DNA of 64,000 nucleotides from Diphasiastrum complanatum (GCA_029204225.1 CM055096.1:76909024-76973023), one strand, 5' to 3'; counted from the first letter of the stretch, positions 10,831 through 23,039 are shown. Made by a program: numbers and translations. Notes: generated from the sequence alone by a model not told the origin.

Positions 10831-10922
10831 TATGCGTGGAATCCAATTATACACAAAAATATACAATTTGCTACATGGCTAGATTTGCTAATATAGGCAA
10901 ATTTTCACACTCTTCCTCAAAT
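10829..10922 (-). mobile_element. Start of 3' LTR and polypurine tract of copia G
   Basis: On the minus strand the purine tract (complement of 10910-10922, ATTTGAGGAAGAG) is followed by TGTGAAAATTTGCC, the expected PPT-LTR junction. Only about 80 bp of LTR remain before the TIR element begins. The opposite-strand copy at 24295-24390 shows the same junction. Confidence 0.6.
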
Positions 10923-13398
10923 CTAGCCTTGGAAATTATGATGCGTTTATCAATCACTCCAATTGAAGATCTAAGCTTGACAAATGAATCTTTAGGTAAA
11001 GATTTAGTAAACAAATCAGCCAAGCAACTTAATGATAGTACATGTTGGAGCTTGATCTCTTTGGCTTGCACACAAAATGATGAGCAATCTCGATGTGCTT
11101 GCTCCTTGCATGTAATGTAGGATTAGTGGCAAGTGATTGGGCTGATTGGTTGTCACCAGATGACTGGGATCTCCTCCTTAATGACATGTAGCTCCACCAA
11201 TAGCCTTTTGAGCCACAAGACCTCCTTGCATGTTGATGTCAAGGACTTGTACTCGGATTCTATGGAAGATAAGGAGATTGTATCTTGCCTTTGGAAAGCC
11301 ATGATACTACTCCATCACATAGAAAGATGAAAAATGCACTTATTTACTTCATTTCCACTTTGTCACCTGCAAAATCCGATTCACTATAGGCTCTTAAGCC
11401 AAGATTAGTCCCTCTATACAATATGCCAAAATTCTTAGTAGATGAGATACATGGAAGAACTCTTTTGGACATCTTCCAATGTGAAACTAAAGGACTTTGT
11501 ATGAATTGGATTAGCTTTTCAACGCTATAACTAAGATCAAGTCTAGTTATAGTCAAATATATTAAGGAGCCTATAAGCCTTCTATACAAACTGGTATCCT
11601 CAAAGGATGCTTCATCACCATCAATAGATGCTTTTACATGTTGATCTATTGGAGTCTCAATGCCTTTACAATTCTTCATTCCAAATCTATCTAGGATGGA
11701 TGTAGCATACTTAGATTGACAAATGAAACTAAAATCACATCCTCTTATGACCTTTATTCCGAGAATGAAGCTTAATAGGCCGAGATCTACCATTGTAAAC
11801 TCTTTTGCCAATGCAACTTTTACATCTCTTATTCCATCTAGATCATTACCACTCAAAATAATGTCTACATACAAAACAAGAATAATGATCTTGACATCAT
11901 GAAATCTTATGTACAATGATGGATCATAAGCACTCAACACAAAGTTGATGAAAATAAGAAAAGAGTTTAGCCTAGGGTACCATGCTGTAGGTGCTTGCTT
12001 GAGCCCATAAAGGCTCTTCTTTAAAAAACACACCTTTCCTTCATGATTTTCCTTGATGAAGCCCTCGACAAGTTGCCTCATGTAGGTCTCTTCCTCCAAA
12101 TATCCATTGAGGAAAGCATTTGTGAAATCAAGTTGGAATAGTTTCCAATTGAAGGTAATTGCAAGACTTATGATCAATCTAATAGTAACAAGCTTAGCCA
12201 CAGGAGCAAAACTTTCATCATAGTCAATACCTTTGGTTTGTAAAAATCCATTTGCTACAAGCCTAGCTTTATGCTTACTTATTGATCCATCTTGGTTATA
12301 CTTCAATTTATACATCCACTTGCAATCAAGTGGTTTCTTCCCTTGAAGAAGATTCACAAGATCCCAAGTACGATTCTCATTGAGAGCATCATACTCTACT
12401 TGCATAGCATCCATCCAACTCTCATATTTACAAGGTAAGAAAAGTGTAAGAGGTGAAAGATGATGTGCCTTCCCTTTGATCACCTTTGCCATCATAGGTG
12501 ATCCTCAATGACTTGGCCCTTGCTCTTGTGGATCTTCTTGGAGTTCTTGGAGTTCTTGCATCTTGAGGTTGATCCTTTAGTTCTTCATCACTTGGAAGCT
12601 CCTCCTCCATCCTAGCATGATCTTTGGCATCAAGATGATTAGTAGCATTGTCATCCATTCCACAAGCATGTCCTTCATAAAAAATAACATCCCTACTCAC
12701 TATTACTTTACTAGTGATGGGATTTAAGACTCTATAGACTTTGCTATTCTCACCATATCATACAAAGATGCCTTTGATGGAGGTTGCATCATCCTTCTTC
12801 CTTGTATCCAAGGATTGGTGTACATAGAAAATGGATCCAAATATCTTGAGATCCTTGAGATTTGTCTTCTTTCCAAATAGAGCTTCATGTGGTGTGATTC
12901 CTCCAATGGCTTGGTTGGGAAATCTATTGCATAAGAAATTAGCACATGTTACCAAAATGGTTTGGGTAGAGAAGCATCTAGCCTTAAGACCTTAGCACAC
13001 GCACAAAGAGATCTATTTTTCCTCTTGGCCACTCCATTTTGTTGAGGGGTGTATGGACATGACAATTCCCTCTTTATGCCATTAGATCTTAAAAACTCAA
13101 TCAACTTATTGGAGAGATATTCACCTCCATTATCACTTCTTAATACCTTGATCTTGGTACTAAGTTAATTCTCTACAAGAGTTTTGAGCTTTAAAAATGA
13201 ATCATACACCATAGATTTAGTAGACAAGAGGTAAATCCAACAATATCTAGAAAAGTCATCAATGAAGATTACATAGTACTTGGCACCACCATTAGATTCT
13301 TGTGAAAAACTATGAACATCCAAATGGATGATTTTAAGAGGATTTCTAGATCTTGATTTCACACATGTGAAATAAAGCAGTGTACTATTGTTGTACAT
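10871..13398 (-). pseudogene. Ty1/copia pol fragment G (integrase, RT, RNase H) lacking one catalytic Asp
   Basis: Reading on the minus strand: integrase enters at HLDVHSFSQ (about 13320), runs through VLRSDNGGEY and PYTPQQNGVAKRKN, and breaks at a stop and a frameshift near 12950. A Pro/Arg-rich linker (12428-12700) precedes a 383-codon open RT frame (12495-11344) with WKLFQLDFTNAFLNGYLEEE and KKSLYGLKQAP. The polymerase motif reads Y-V-D-I-I (11860-11871) where the family has Y-V-D-D-I-I, so one catalytic Asp codon is deleted. RNase H follows to the LPKDSF motif at about 10970. The gag, protease and 5' LTR are absent. A second copy of the 3' half, in opposite orientation, lies at 23040-24345. 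Confidence 0.88.
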
Positions 13399-13504
13399 AC
13401 ACTAGCTTCTATTTACATTTTGGTTCATGTTTGATCAAGATCTATTAGAGTTTGTATCTCATTTTTTGTGTAGATGTTGATTTTTTCCACATTGGCAAGA
13501 TCGG

Positions 13505-14094
13505 TTGAAGCTAGGCGCAAATCTGTGGGCACTCAAAAACAACTTCAGTTTAGTTAGTTGATAGCTTAACTGATGGATGCAAAAATTACAACTTAACCAT
13601 TTACAACAAAATGCCTGCAGGATGATAACCTTATCAGAGCGTTGACTCCAGTAGATCTTCCTTGATGATTGGAAGTCAGACGATCAGTATATTGAAAGCT
13701 AACATTAATCTACTTGACTAAATACATTTGTCCTACAATAGGTAGCCGTCGTTTTTGCCAGAGAGTTATGATAGAAGTAGGCAGACTGTCAATGTCGTGA
13801 CGAACTTCTGATAATATAAAAAATTCACTAATACTCGCAAAATATACACTGACTCGAAAAATTACAATAACTCAAAAAATTACGAATTTTTGGAGTCGAT
13901 ATTGTATCGAAAAATTCTAACTTTTGGGTATCAAAAAAATTAACTAAGGGTCGGATTTATTAGACCCACCGATCCAATCCGATCCAGGGTCGAAGATGTC
14001 CAAGTTTATTAGACCTGACCCAAATTGATCCGATCTAGAGTTGAAGATGTCCGGATATTTTTGCCTTGATCTGATTTGATCCAGGCTGGTGGTG
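13505..14094 (-). mobile_element. LTR fragment of the element-C copia family
   Basis: This block matches the LTRs of element C (26460-26925 and 28150-28680) in the same orientation, sharing the CAAATCTGTGGGC opening, the GACTCGAAAAATTAC micro-repeats and the GATCCGATCCAGGGTCG end. Neither LTR terminus is preserved, so it is a truncated solo fragment. Confidence 0.75.
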
Positions 14095-14129
14095 GCTTTG
14101 GTCTTGCTAGACAGTCTTTATAGCAATGC

Positions 14130-14300
14130 CCATAACCACATTCACGACAGAATTGTACAAATTCTTTATTATTTGGACATTCTGCGACTTTGTGATTTTC
14201 TCTACATGCAAGCATCCAAGTGGTGCTCTGGTCCAGTTTCTAGATGCTTGTTGTTGCACGACAGCATAAATAGCATACTGTTATGAAGATCCACCTTCTT
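14130..14300 (-). pseudogene. Cysteine-rich zinc-knuckle fragment
   Basis: On the minus strand a short frame encodes closely spaced Cys/His motifs: C-x2-C near 14270, ENHKVAEC near 14190, and CRECGYGHCYKDC (C-x2-C-x3-H-x4-C) near 14130. The last fits a CCHC zinc knuckle as in retroelement nucleocapsids. It sits downstream of an RNase H fragment in the same orientation, so it cannot belong to that copia element. Element of origin unknown. Confidence 0.4.
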
Positions 14301-14382
14301 GATCATTACCATAGTTCCATTGCTCAGTACTTCTGTACGGTTAGAGGGTCGTTGGATAATAAGTTCGATATCTGTAGCAGGT

Positions 14383-14677
14383 TTCTCAGCCAAATTGCCC
14401 CTTGGTAGCATTTGTGGCAGCTATGTATTCTGATTCAATGGAGGATAATGCTACTGAGGTCTGTTTCCGGCTGTTTCATGAAATTGGACCTTGATTGAAC
14501 AGAAACACAAATCCAGAGGTCGATTCTTTTGTATCGATATCTCCTACCCAATCTGCATCTGTGTAGCCCTCTAGAGTGTTGGCAGATACTGGGGAATACC
14601 ATGATCCAGTTCTGACATGAGAGTGGATGATCCCTCGGTCCATACCAGCTATGTTTATCTGGTCACAACTTACTGAT
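14383..14677 (-). pseudogene. Ty1/copia RNase H fragment
   Basis: The minus strand reads GYTDADWVGDIDTKESTSG, then SRKQTSVALSSIESEYIAA, the two strongest copia RNase H signatures (D in TDADW, E in ESEY). One stop replaces the Trp expected before NSRKQ. The fragment is cut at 14677 by the LTR of copia B, which seems to have inserted here. A related RNase H at 15600-16150 belongs to copia B itself. Confidence 0.75.
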
Positions 14678-15583
14678 TGTTGGATCTATATCTTAGATTC
14701 CATAGCCATGCACAAAATTGTAATGAATAGAGTTTAGCTTTGCGGAAGTGTTATTACAGGTGCAATTATTAGAGCAAAAATTGAGTAGGGCTATTAGTCA
14801 TATGAAATAAAATTTCATCTACAAAGCAATCAATCTGCAAGCATGAACACTTCACACATACACGATCTGATTACTTGGAACAATGGTATATTAATCGTGC
14901 AGAAGTACAATGATTTTTTAGAACAGAAAACTCGTTCTTCTTGATACAATACTCTGTGATAATAGAGAAGAAGAATGATGCAATTGTGCTAACTGAATCA
15001 TTGATTGTGTGTGTTCAATCTTTGATATATTGCAATTGATCGTTGGTGAATATATTTACATGGCTAACCGCTACATAGATTAAAAGAATTGTTAACCTGT
15101 ACATTACAAACTGGGTTAAGGCACTACTTGTTGTTGCATGTCACTTTCAGACATCTGATACAATTAGAGATGTTGTTCAAGTTATTGACATCGAGCACTT
15201 TGGAGATCATGAACAAGCTGGAGACGTCAGACAAGTCGAGGACTTCAACGTCAAGGAAGTCGATGATGTGGAAGTCGTTGCCGTGGATGTCGGAGACTTC
15301 ATATCAGCTTGCTTGGACAAGACATCGGGGAAGTCGATGACGTGGAAGTCGTTTACATGGACGTCGGAGACTTCATATCAGCTTTCTTGAGATGATGTCG
15401 AAGTTGGAAACTTTGGACACTTCAAAGTCGAGGAAGTCGAAGCTGATTGTCATCGACTTTACTTGTAATTCTGCAGACTGTCAAGAAACAAGTGTAATTC
15501 TGCAGATGTTGTGATTGTACAAACAACTAAGGAATAGATCTAGATTAGTATACAATAAGGATGGAGAGGATAGAAATCCAACA
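14678..15583 (-). mobile_element. 3' LTR of copia element B
   Basis: The minus-strand LTR starts TGTTGGATTTC at 15583, immediately after the purine tract AAGTGGGG (complement of 15584-15591), and ends AGATCCAACA at 14678. The TGTTGGAT/ATCCAACA ends are the inverted LTR termini expected for copia. Its 906 bp include a 74 bp tandem duplication rich in GAAGTC. The possible left target duplication CTGAT (14673-14677) cannot be checked because the 5' LTR is missing. Confidence 0.8.
15255..15402. repeat. 74 bp tandem duplication inside the copia-B LTR
   Basis: The unit starting GGAAGTCGATGATGTGGAAG at 15255 recurs at 15329 with a few substitutions. Both copies carry GTCGGAGACTTCATATCAGC. Extra GAAGTCGA phrases flank the pair on both sides (15225-15440), so it is part of a wider GAAGTC-rich segment of U3. 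Confidence 0.75.
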
Positions 15584-15589
15584 CCCCAC

Positions 15590-16600
15590 TTAATCTGGAT
15601 CCTTAAATGCCTTAATTCTCAAATTCAAGATAGCACAAAAATTGTTGTGTGCTTCCTGATTTAACCCTTTTATAAATATGTCAGTTGCCATGTATTGGGT
15701 TCTGCAAAATTTCAGAATTACCTCCTTGTTGAGTATCATGCTTCTGATGTATTGGTATTTGATCTCAATGTACTTGCTCCTAGAGTGAAATCTATGATTA
15801 ATAGATAATGCAATTGCACTTTGATTGTCACACTGGATCATTGTTGGAGCAGATTGTCTAATGCCAATGTCAGATAATACCTCAACCAGATTGTCTCTTT
15901 AGTAGCTTGAGAGGTTGTAATGTACTCTGACTCAGTTGAAGACATTGCAATGGAGGTCTGCTTACGACTATTCTAGGATATTGGAACATTGTTGAGCAGA
16001 AAAACATACCCAAAAGTTGATTTTCTAGTGTCGACATCACTTGGCCAATTAGCATCTGTACATCCATGAAGAGTATGGATATCGGATGGATCTCCCTCAC
16101 CATAGCAGATGTAGCGGTCTATAGTAGCTCGTACATATCTCATCACTCAAAGAAGAGCTTTTTAGTGGATCATGCCAGGATTGGTCATGTACTGGCTCAA
16201 GGAACTAATGGCATATGCAAGATCTAGCCTGGTTGAGATCATTGCATACATCAGGGATCTAATGACGGATTGGTATGGGTATCCCTTCATTTCTGCCTTC
16301 TCCTCATTGATTTGAGGGCACTGTTCCTTGGATAACCTGAGACCTGGATCCATTGGATTATGTATAGGCTTGCAATTCATAAGATTGAATTTCATCAACA
16401 AATTATAAAAGTTTCTCTACTGAGTGATATAAAAAAGTTGTTTGCATCTATCTTTGTGGATTTGAATCTCGAGACAATAATGTGCTTCTAGATCTGTCAT
16501 TTCAAATTCTTGAGACGACATTATTTAGAGCAATATTGTTGCCAAACAACAATGTATCATCCACATAAAGTGTGATGATGACAAAGTATTAATTAACAGC
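15590..16600 (-). pseudogene. Ty1/copia RT and RNase H of element B
   Basis: The minus strand carries the polymerase motif Y-V-D-D (16556-16567) in FVIITLYVDDTLLFGNN, then LRLSKEQCPQ and SLMYAMISTRLDLAYAISSL (16400-16170), then RNase H with DVDTRKSTFGYVF and SSTESEYI (about 16040-15900), and CDNQSAIALSINHRFHSRSK (about 15835). Stops and frame changes occur in RNase H (for example before NSRKQ). Upstream of the RT palm the frame is lost at about 16600, so gag to RT fingers are missing. The end joins the purine tract of the B LTR. Confidence 0.85.
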
Positions 16601-16963
16601 TTTGATGTCATAAATCCATTTCACAAGAGAACCAATTTGCTATATTGAAATGAAGAAATGTACATGTGTAGGAACTCGAGTTGGTCCTTTTCTATAGTAG
16701 AGAGGAGGACCCTGGCCTCTGAATCCTATTGGTCCATCCAAATTGGAGGGGAACCCAACTTTATTCACTAACTTGACATTTAGGCCCTGCGACATTAAAA
16801 GTCCCGCAAAAAGGCCTAAAGTCCTTTTATTGATTTCCTAATTAATCAAATCTCTATGTGATCATCAGGTTGGACTTACACACATAGGGTGCCAAATCCC
16901 TCTCACTTATTAACTAGGGATAGGGTTGCCTTGGTATCCGCAAACCCTCCAACAACAGTCTGC
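16600..16963. other. Unassigned junction between copia B and the giant inverted repeat
   Basis: There is no coding frame I can support. The phrase AATCCTATTGGTCCATCCAA near 16724 resembles the AATCCTATTGGACCATTGAT phrases of the element-D LTRs (30300 region), so it may contain a scrap of a related LTR. Confidence 0.35.
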
Positions 16964-19355
16964 AGGCTGTTTTGATGGATTTTCCCTTGGAAGAAATCTA
17001 CTCTCCAGTCTAGCATAACCAGTTCATCATACACTGGATGGGTGGTGGTGTGCTACAATCATTCTCATGGAGTGCTGGGTTTTTCATATACTGAAATATT
17101 CTACTGTCATTCTCTTGAAAAGTCTTGTGTGCTAAGGGCACTATCATTGTGAAGTGCTAGCTTTGTCTTGGTTTCTAGAAAAGGTAGGAGTTTCTGCTGG
17201 GAGAGAGTTTTTCTGTGAGCTTAACAACAACAGAGATGAGAATTTCTAGTTCTGCCTATTAGAGTATGCCTGGAAGTTGATTCTGGGGTCTGTCTGAGTG
17301 CTAGTTTTAACAACATAAAGCCCCTCCTCCATATGTGATTGTGTGGAGTAAATTGTGTAGTTTTTGAGGAGTATCTAGAGAGGAGCATTTGGAGTAGCAT
17401 CACTTTGTGTAAACACTTGGTTACTGTGATTGCAATGCATATTTTTGAGAAACTTTTCCAGTCATTAGCAATCAGACATCACTTTCTAACTCTTAAATGT
17501 AAAGTAGTGTTTGTGTGGAGACAGACTATAGAATACCAACAAACCCAGGTTGGAAGGAAGCAGATAGGTATGTAAAGAAAGCTAAGTTATTTAAAAAACA
17601 TCAAAAATTGGAGCATGCAAAGTTGTGTCCCCATCACTAAGTTGCACCTCAGCTTCTGTCTCAAATGAGAATCCAAATATGCCATTTCTTTGTAGGCAGA
17701 CTGCACATCTGCATTGGCAAAACATCTGCCTTCATAGACCAAGCACACACTCTTTTTGTATCAGTCAGCTACACTACAAATTAGGGTTGCCATTCTGATA
17801 GAAACCCTGGTGATTATTGAGACTCCATTTCTGAGAAGAAAAAAAAAAGAAATAGCGATCAGTAAGGATGGAAAAGACTTTTTGAGGGGCAGTCATATCT
17901 CAGACAGCAGCTCACCTCGGACCGTTGCTTAGGTACCTGTGCAACGATCATTTCCTCACTATTTTCAATAAGATGGCTTTTCGAGAAGCAGCCCATCCCT
18001 TCCAAAGCAAGTAGACGCAGCTGTGTCCTTCTGATAAGAGAGTAGCAAGAGTCAACTAGCTGGTGAAAGCCTTTATGCCTCTGTGTTTTATCATGTCTCC
18101 ATCAGCGAGTGGTTAGACCACACCAGAGATAATCTCGGCTAGCCACAGTCAGTCCTGAGTGCCATCCATGACCTTGTTGGCCGCTGGATCAGAAACCACT
18201 TCTGTATGTGAATGCATTCTTCACCGCCTCCTCTTATTTTCAGCACCCAGCACCCAGGGTGCTCGCATGCGTTAGGGTGGGTCATGGTGGGTCATGCAGG
18301 GAGTTTTTTTTTAAAAAAACTGGTTGCCCTGGTGATGTGTGTCGGGCATCAGGGTTTATCCCATAATCAAATCTTTGAGATAAACTAGTACTCATATATA
18401 AGTGAACCCACCTGCGTATTCACGTGTGTGTAGGTGGGTGTGAAGTTGCCCAACGCCACCTGGACGCTGTTCGGCGCCACCTACCACTTGCCCGGCACCA
18501 TTGCCACTGCCTGGCGCCATTCTAGGCTTTGCCCGCCTGGTGTCGGAGCCACTGCCCGGTGCCCACCCTGGCGCCACGGCGCCCGCCTACACCCTTTTGG
18601 CTGACTCACCCTGGTGCGTGCCAGGGTGCATGAGGGTGTTAAAATTATGGGGAGGCCATTCTTCACCTACCAGACTGGATCAAATTTTTGTGCATCTAAA
18701 ACACAACATTGCAGCTCCACGAGTAGCCTCACTGCATGCCATTGCACCTCCATGAAGCACCCACGCGCTCCTCACGAGTCTCAAAGAAAAAGAGACATGG
18801 TCCCCTATCCCTGCGCTTTCTTCAAGCAGCCATCGGACTTATGAGGAAGAAGGAGTGACCTAGAGAAAAAGGTTTTAGTGAGAGTGGGCCCCCACATTTT
18901 TTTTCAAGATCAGACCGCCAGAGCAGTGATTGAGCCTCTCTCCCCACTGAGTGCGATCTGACAACAAGCGCTAAGGTATATTTTCCCTTACTTTGAGCAT
19001 GGGCATTGCTATGTGCGTGTTTCCACTATTTGGTTATAAGCTGCAAAATGATTAAGATAATGATGAACAATATGCTATGCTATGAGTCGGGTCTTATTTC
19101 AAATACATAGCTATAATGGTTGCGGGCTCGTCGTCTTGACTTGGATGTTAGCTGAATGGTTGAAAGAAAAGATAACGTAACATTTTCATTATGTATCTAT
19201 GACATCATTGCTCTAGGAATGGGAATGGTTGATACTTGCATATCTGTTGGTACTTCTTATGATGGATAAATTGGCTTAACTAGAATCCCAACCTCTTGGA
19301 ATATATAGGCGGGGTTAACGAGTACCCGACGAGGCAAAACATCCTCCTGGGCCCA
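16964..19355. repeat. Left arm of a giant inverted repeat (about 2.39 kb)
   Basis: This arm begins AGGCTGTTTTGATGGATTTT and is the reverse complement of 20288-22673 along its full length. Paired coordinates add to roughly 39640, with few mismatches by eye. It contains a TATA-like CATATATAAG (18393-18402), a GC-rich GGCGCC cluster (18440-18620) and a poly-A/purine run near 17835. Reading frames inside it appear on both strands in both arms and show no domain, so I do not call genes. With the 0.9 kb spacer it could fold into a very long hairpin. Confidence 0.9.
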
Positions 19356-19365
19356 GGAAATTGAA

Positions 19366-20287
19366 CACAGTTCCTTTTGTTTTGATGCCTACAGCACAAT
19401 CCGCAGTGTGTCGTTGGAATATACGGACATTGGGGATTCACGGGCCCCTGGAACCCGGGTCAACTCACCAGCACGAGTATAAGAAGAAAGTGAAAGAAAA
19501 ACCAACCAACAGAGATAATGAATGAAAAATCCAAGTGCAATCTACCCCAAAAGCAATGTCATACCCAAGAAAGTACCTTACGACGTTTACCTAGAAATTG
19601 TATGATATGCCATCTAGAGTTTTAAAGATGTCTGATACGACTGTACCTAAGTGATAAATGGTAGGGGTAAGATATGTGATTGATGACACCTTGGACTTAC
19701 ACTTGTGAAACATACCACCAGCCATTCCAAAGAGCAAACAACTGGATGTAACTAAAATGAGCCCTAAGCTTAGGAAAGAATATGCATAAAGAGTCTAATT
19801 AAGACGGGGCTAGCATCATTACTACCTACTAGTAAGAGACGAACTTTTCTGGGAAACAAGGGGTGAAAGCAAGAAAAGGGATTTTGCACGAGAAGCTGTC
19901 CATAGTTATGAAGTGTACCTAAGAGTTAGGAGGATCCAAGAAACACCTATCCTTTGAAAATGAGATGACAATTGAAAATCACCTAGGCTATGTGATGGGA
20001 CCATCACTCTAAGAATCATACCTTGTAATGTTCTAAAAAGTTTACCTTAGACCGATCACGCTTGAAATACTAGCCCATGTGCTATGACTGACGTCTAGGA
20101 GAAGCATAAACTTGGAACAAAGATCATAGAAGGTCACCCAAGCCATGTCATGTCTAGCTCTTGGACTTCAACACAACAATAGGTGATATCATTAGTCATC
20201 CCAAGAAGATCGCCATAGTTGGGTAGCACACGCTGTCTATTCATTGTGAATCAACAGTACGCTAGCCGCCCTTGGTTTTGTGTGAGC
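19366..20287. mobile_element. 922 bp core repeat, loop of the giant inverted repeat
   Basis: The sequence from CACAGTTCCTTTTG to GTTTTGTGTGAGC matches 9824-10745 base for base in length, with only scattered substitutions and in the same orientation. Here it is flanked by 2.4 kb arms rather than the 75 bp terminal repeats seen at 9749-10830. It has no substantial coding frame. It is probably the internal part of a non-autonomous element. Confidence 0.85.
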
Positions 20288-22673
20288 CCGGGAGGATGTT
20301 TTGCCTCGTCGGGTACTCGTTAACCCCGCCTATATATTCCAAGAGGTTGGGATTCTAGTTAAGCCAACTTATCCATCATAAGAAGTACCAACAAATATGC
20401 AAGTATCAACCATTCCCATTCCTGGAGCAATGATGTCATAGATACATAATGAAAATGTTACGTTATCTTTTCTTTCAACCATTCAGCTAACATCCAAGTT
20501 TTAAACCAAGACGACGAGCCCGCAACCATTATAGCTATGTATTTGAAATAAGAACTCATAGCATAGCATATTGTTCATCATTATCTTAATCATTTTGCAG
20601 CTTATAACCAAATAGTGGAAACATGCACATAGTAATGCCCATGCTCAAAGTAAGGGAAAATATACCTTAGCGCTTGTTGTCAGATCGCACTCAGTGGGGA
20701 GAGAGGCTCAATCACTGCTCTGGCGGTGTGATCTTGAAAAAAAATGTGGGGGCCCACTCTCACTAAAACCTTTTTCTCTAGGTCACTCCTTCTTCCTCAT
20801 AAGTCCGATGGCTGCTTGAAGAAAGCGCAGGGATAGGGGACCATGTCTCTTTTTCTTTGAGACTCGTGAGGAGCGCGTGGGTGCTTCATGGAGGTGCAAT
20901 GGCATGCAGTGAGGCTACTCGTGGAGCTGCAATGTTGTGTTTTAGATGCACAAAAATTTGATCCAGTCTGCTAGGTGAAGAATGGCCTCCCCATAATTTT
21001 AACACCCTCATGCACCCTGGCACGCACCAGGGTGAGTCAGCCAAAAGGGTGTAGGCGGGCGCCGTGGCGCCAGGGTGGGCATTGGGCAGTGGCTCCGACA
21101 CCAGGTGGGGCAGCGCCTAGAATGGCGCCAGGCAGTGGCAATGGTGCCGGGCAAGTGGTAGGTGGCGCCGAACAGCGTCCAGGTGGCGTTGGGCAACTTC
21201 ACACCCACCTACACACACGTGAATACGCAGGTGGGTTCACTTATATATGAGTACTAGTTTATCTCAAAGATTTGATTATGGGATAAACCCTGGTGCCCGA
21301 CACACATCACCAGGGCAACCAGTGTTTTTAAAAAAAAACTCCCTGCATGACCCACCATGACCCACCCTAACGCATGCGAGCACCCTGGGTTGCTGGGTGC
21401 TGAAAATAAGAGGAGGCGGTGAAGAATGCATTCACATACAGAAGTGGTTTCTGATCCAGCGGCCAACAAGGTCATGGATGGCACTCGGGACTGACTGTGG
21501 CTAGCCGAGATTATCTCTGGTGTGGTCTAACCACTCGCTGATGGAGACATGATAAAACACAGAGGCATAAAGGCTTTCACCAGCTAGTTGACTCTTGCTA
21601 CTCTCTTATCAGAAGGACACAGCTGCGTCTACTTGCTTTGGAAGGGATGGGCTGCTTCTCGAAAAGCCATCTTATTGAAAATAGTGAGGAAATGATCGTT
21701 GCACAGGTACCTAAGCAACGGTCCGAGGTGAGCTGCTGTCTGAGATATGACTGCCCCTCAAAAAGTCTTTTCCATCCTTACTGATCGCTATTTCTTTTTT
21801 TTTTCTTCTCAGAAATGGAGTCTCAATAATCACCAAGGTTTCTATCAGAATGGCAACCCTAATTTGTAGTGTAGCTGACTGATACAAAAAGAGTGTGTGC
21901 TTGGTCTATGAAGGCAGATGTTTTTCCAATGCAGATGTGCAGTCTGCCTACAAAGAAATGGCATATTTGGATTCTCATTTGAGACAGAAGCTGAGGTGCA
22001 ACTTAGTGATGGGGACACAACTTTGCATGCTCCAATTTTTGATGTTTTTTAAATAACTTAGCTTTCTTTACATACCTATCTGCTTCCTTCCAACCTGGGT
22101 TTGTTGGTATTCTATAGTCTGTCTCCACACAAACACTACTTTACATTTAAGAAAGTGATGTCTGATTGCTAATGAGTGGAAAAGTTTCTCAAAAATATGC
22201 ATTGCAATCACAGTAACCAAGTGTTTACACAAAGTGTTGCTACTCCAAATGCTCTTCTCTAGATACTCCTCAAAAACTACACAGTTTACTCCACACAATC
22301 ACATATGAAGGAGGGGCTTTATGTTGTTGAAACTAGCACTCAGACAGACCCCAGAATCAACTTCCAGGCATACTCTAACAGGCAGAACTAGAAATTCTGA
22401 TCTTTGTTGTTGTTAAGCTCACAGAAAAACTCTCTCCCAGCAGAAACTCCTACCTTTTCTAGAAACCAAGACAAAGCTAGCACTTCACAATGATAGTGCC
22501 CTTAGCACACAAGACTTTTCAAGAGAATGGCAGTAGAATATTTCAGTATATGAAAAACCCAGCACTCCATGAGATTGATTGTAGCACACCACCACCCATC
22601 CAGTGTATGATGAACTGGTTATGCTAGACTGGAGAGTAGATTTCTTCCAAGGGAAAATCCATCAAAACAGCCT
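20288..22673. repeat. Right arm of the giant inverted repeat
   Basis: This is the reverse complement of 16964-19355. Small differences (for example around 21115, 21300 and 22260) show that the arms have diverged slightly. It ends CATCAAAACAGCCT at 22673. Neither outer boundary shows a target-site duplication (left flank AACAGTCTGC, right flank TAATAATAAAG). Confidence 0.9.
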
Positions 22674-22850
22674 TAATAATAAAGAATTCAACACCATGAT
22701 TTTCTAAAGACATGCTTAGAGAGATTGCCATTGAAGGATGAGAGTCAGCCTGAGAACACCTTTTGGAGCAGCAGTAAAACTCAGCACGCTAATCCAAGGA
22801 ACCATAACCAAAGACTAACCAACATCTTTCTAAAACACTATTCTCAGTAC

Positions 22851-22950
22851 ACCAAAGTGCTCTAGGAGAGGAGGTCCCATTGCAGATCATGATTCAGCTT
22901 ACCAAAGTGCTCTAGGAGAGGAGGTCCCATTGCAGATCAGGATTCAGCTT
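22851..22950. repeat. Two 50 bp tandem copies
   Basis: The unit beginning ACCAAAGTGCTCTAGGAGAG occurs at 22851 and 22901 with one difference (T or G in the GATCAKGATTC segment). It lies in the 0.37 kb between the inverted-repeat arm and copia H and has no coding role I can see. Confidence 0.9.
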
Positions 22951-23039
22951 GAGAACTCATGCAAGAACAGCAGAACTATGCACTATGCAGAATGTAAAAA
23001 GAAGATCTCTTTCATGAAGCACGTCCTCCTCTCTCATAG

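Noticed and set aside
18392-18844. Pro/Ala-rich frames in the hairpin arms, mirrored at 20886-21250
   Set aside because: They appear on both strands of a GC-rich GGCGCC segment in both arms, differ in length between arms and show no domain.
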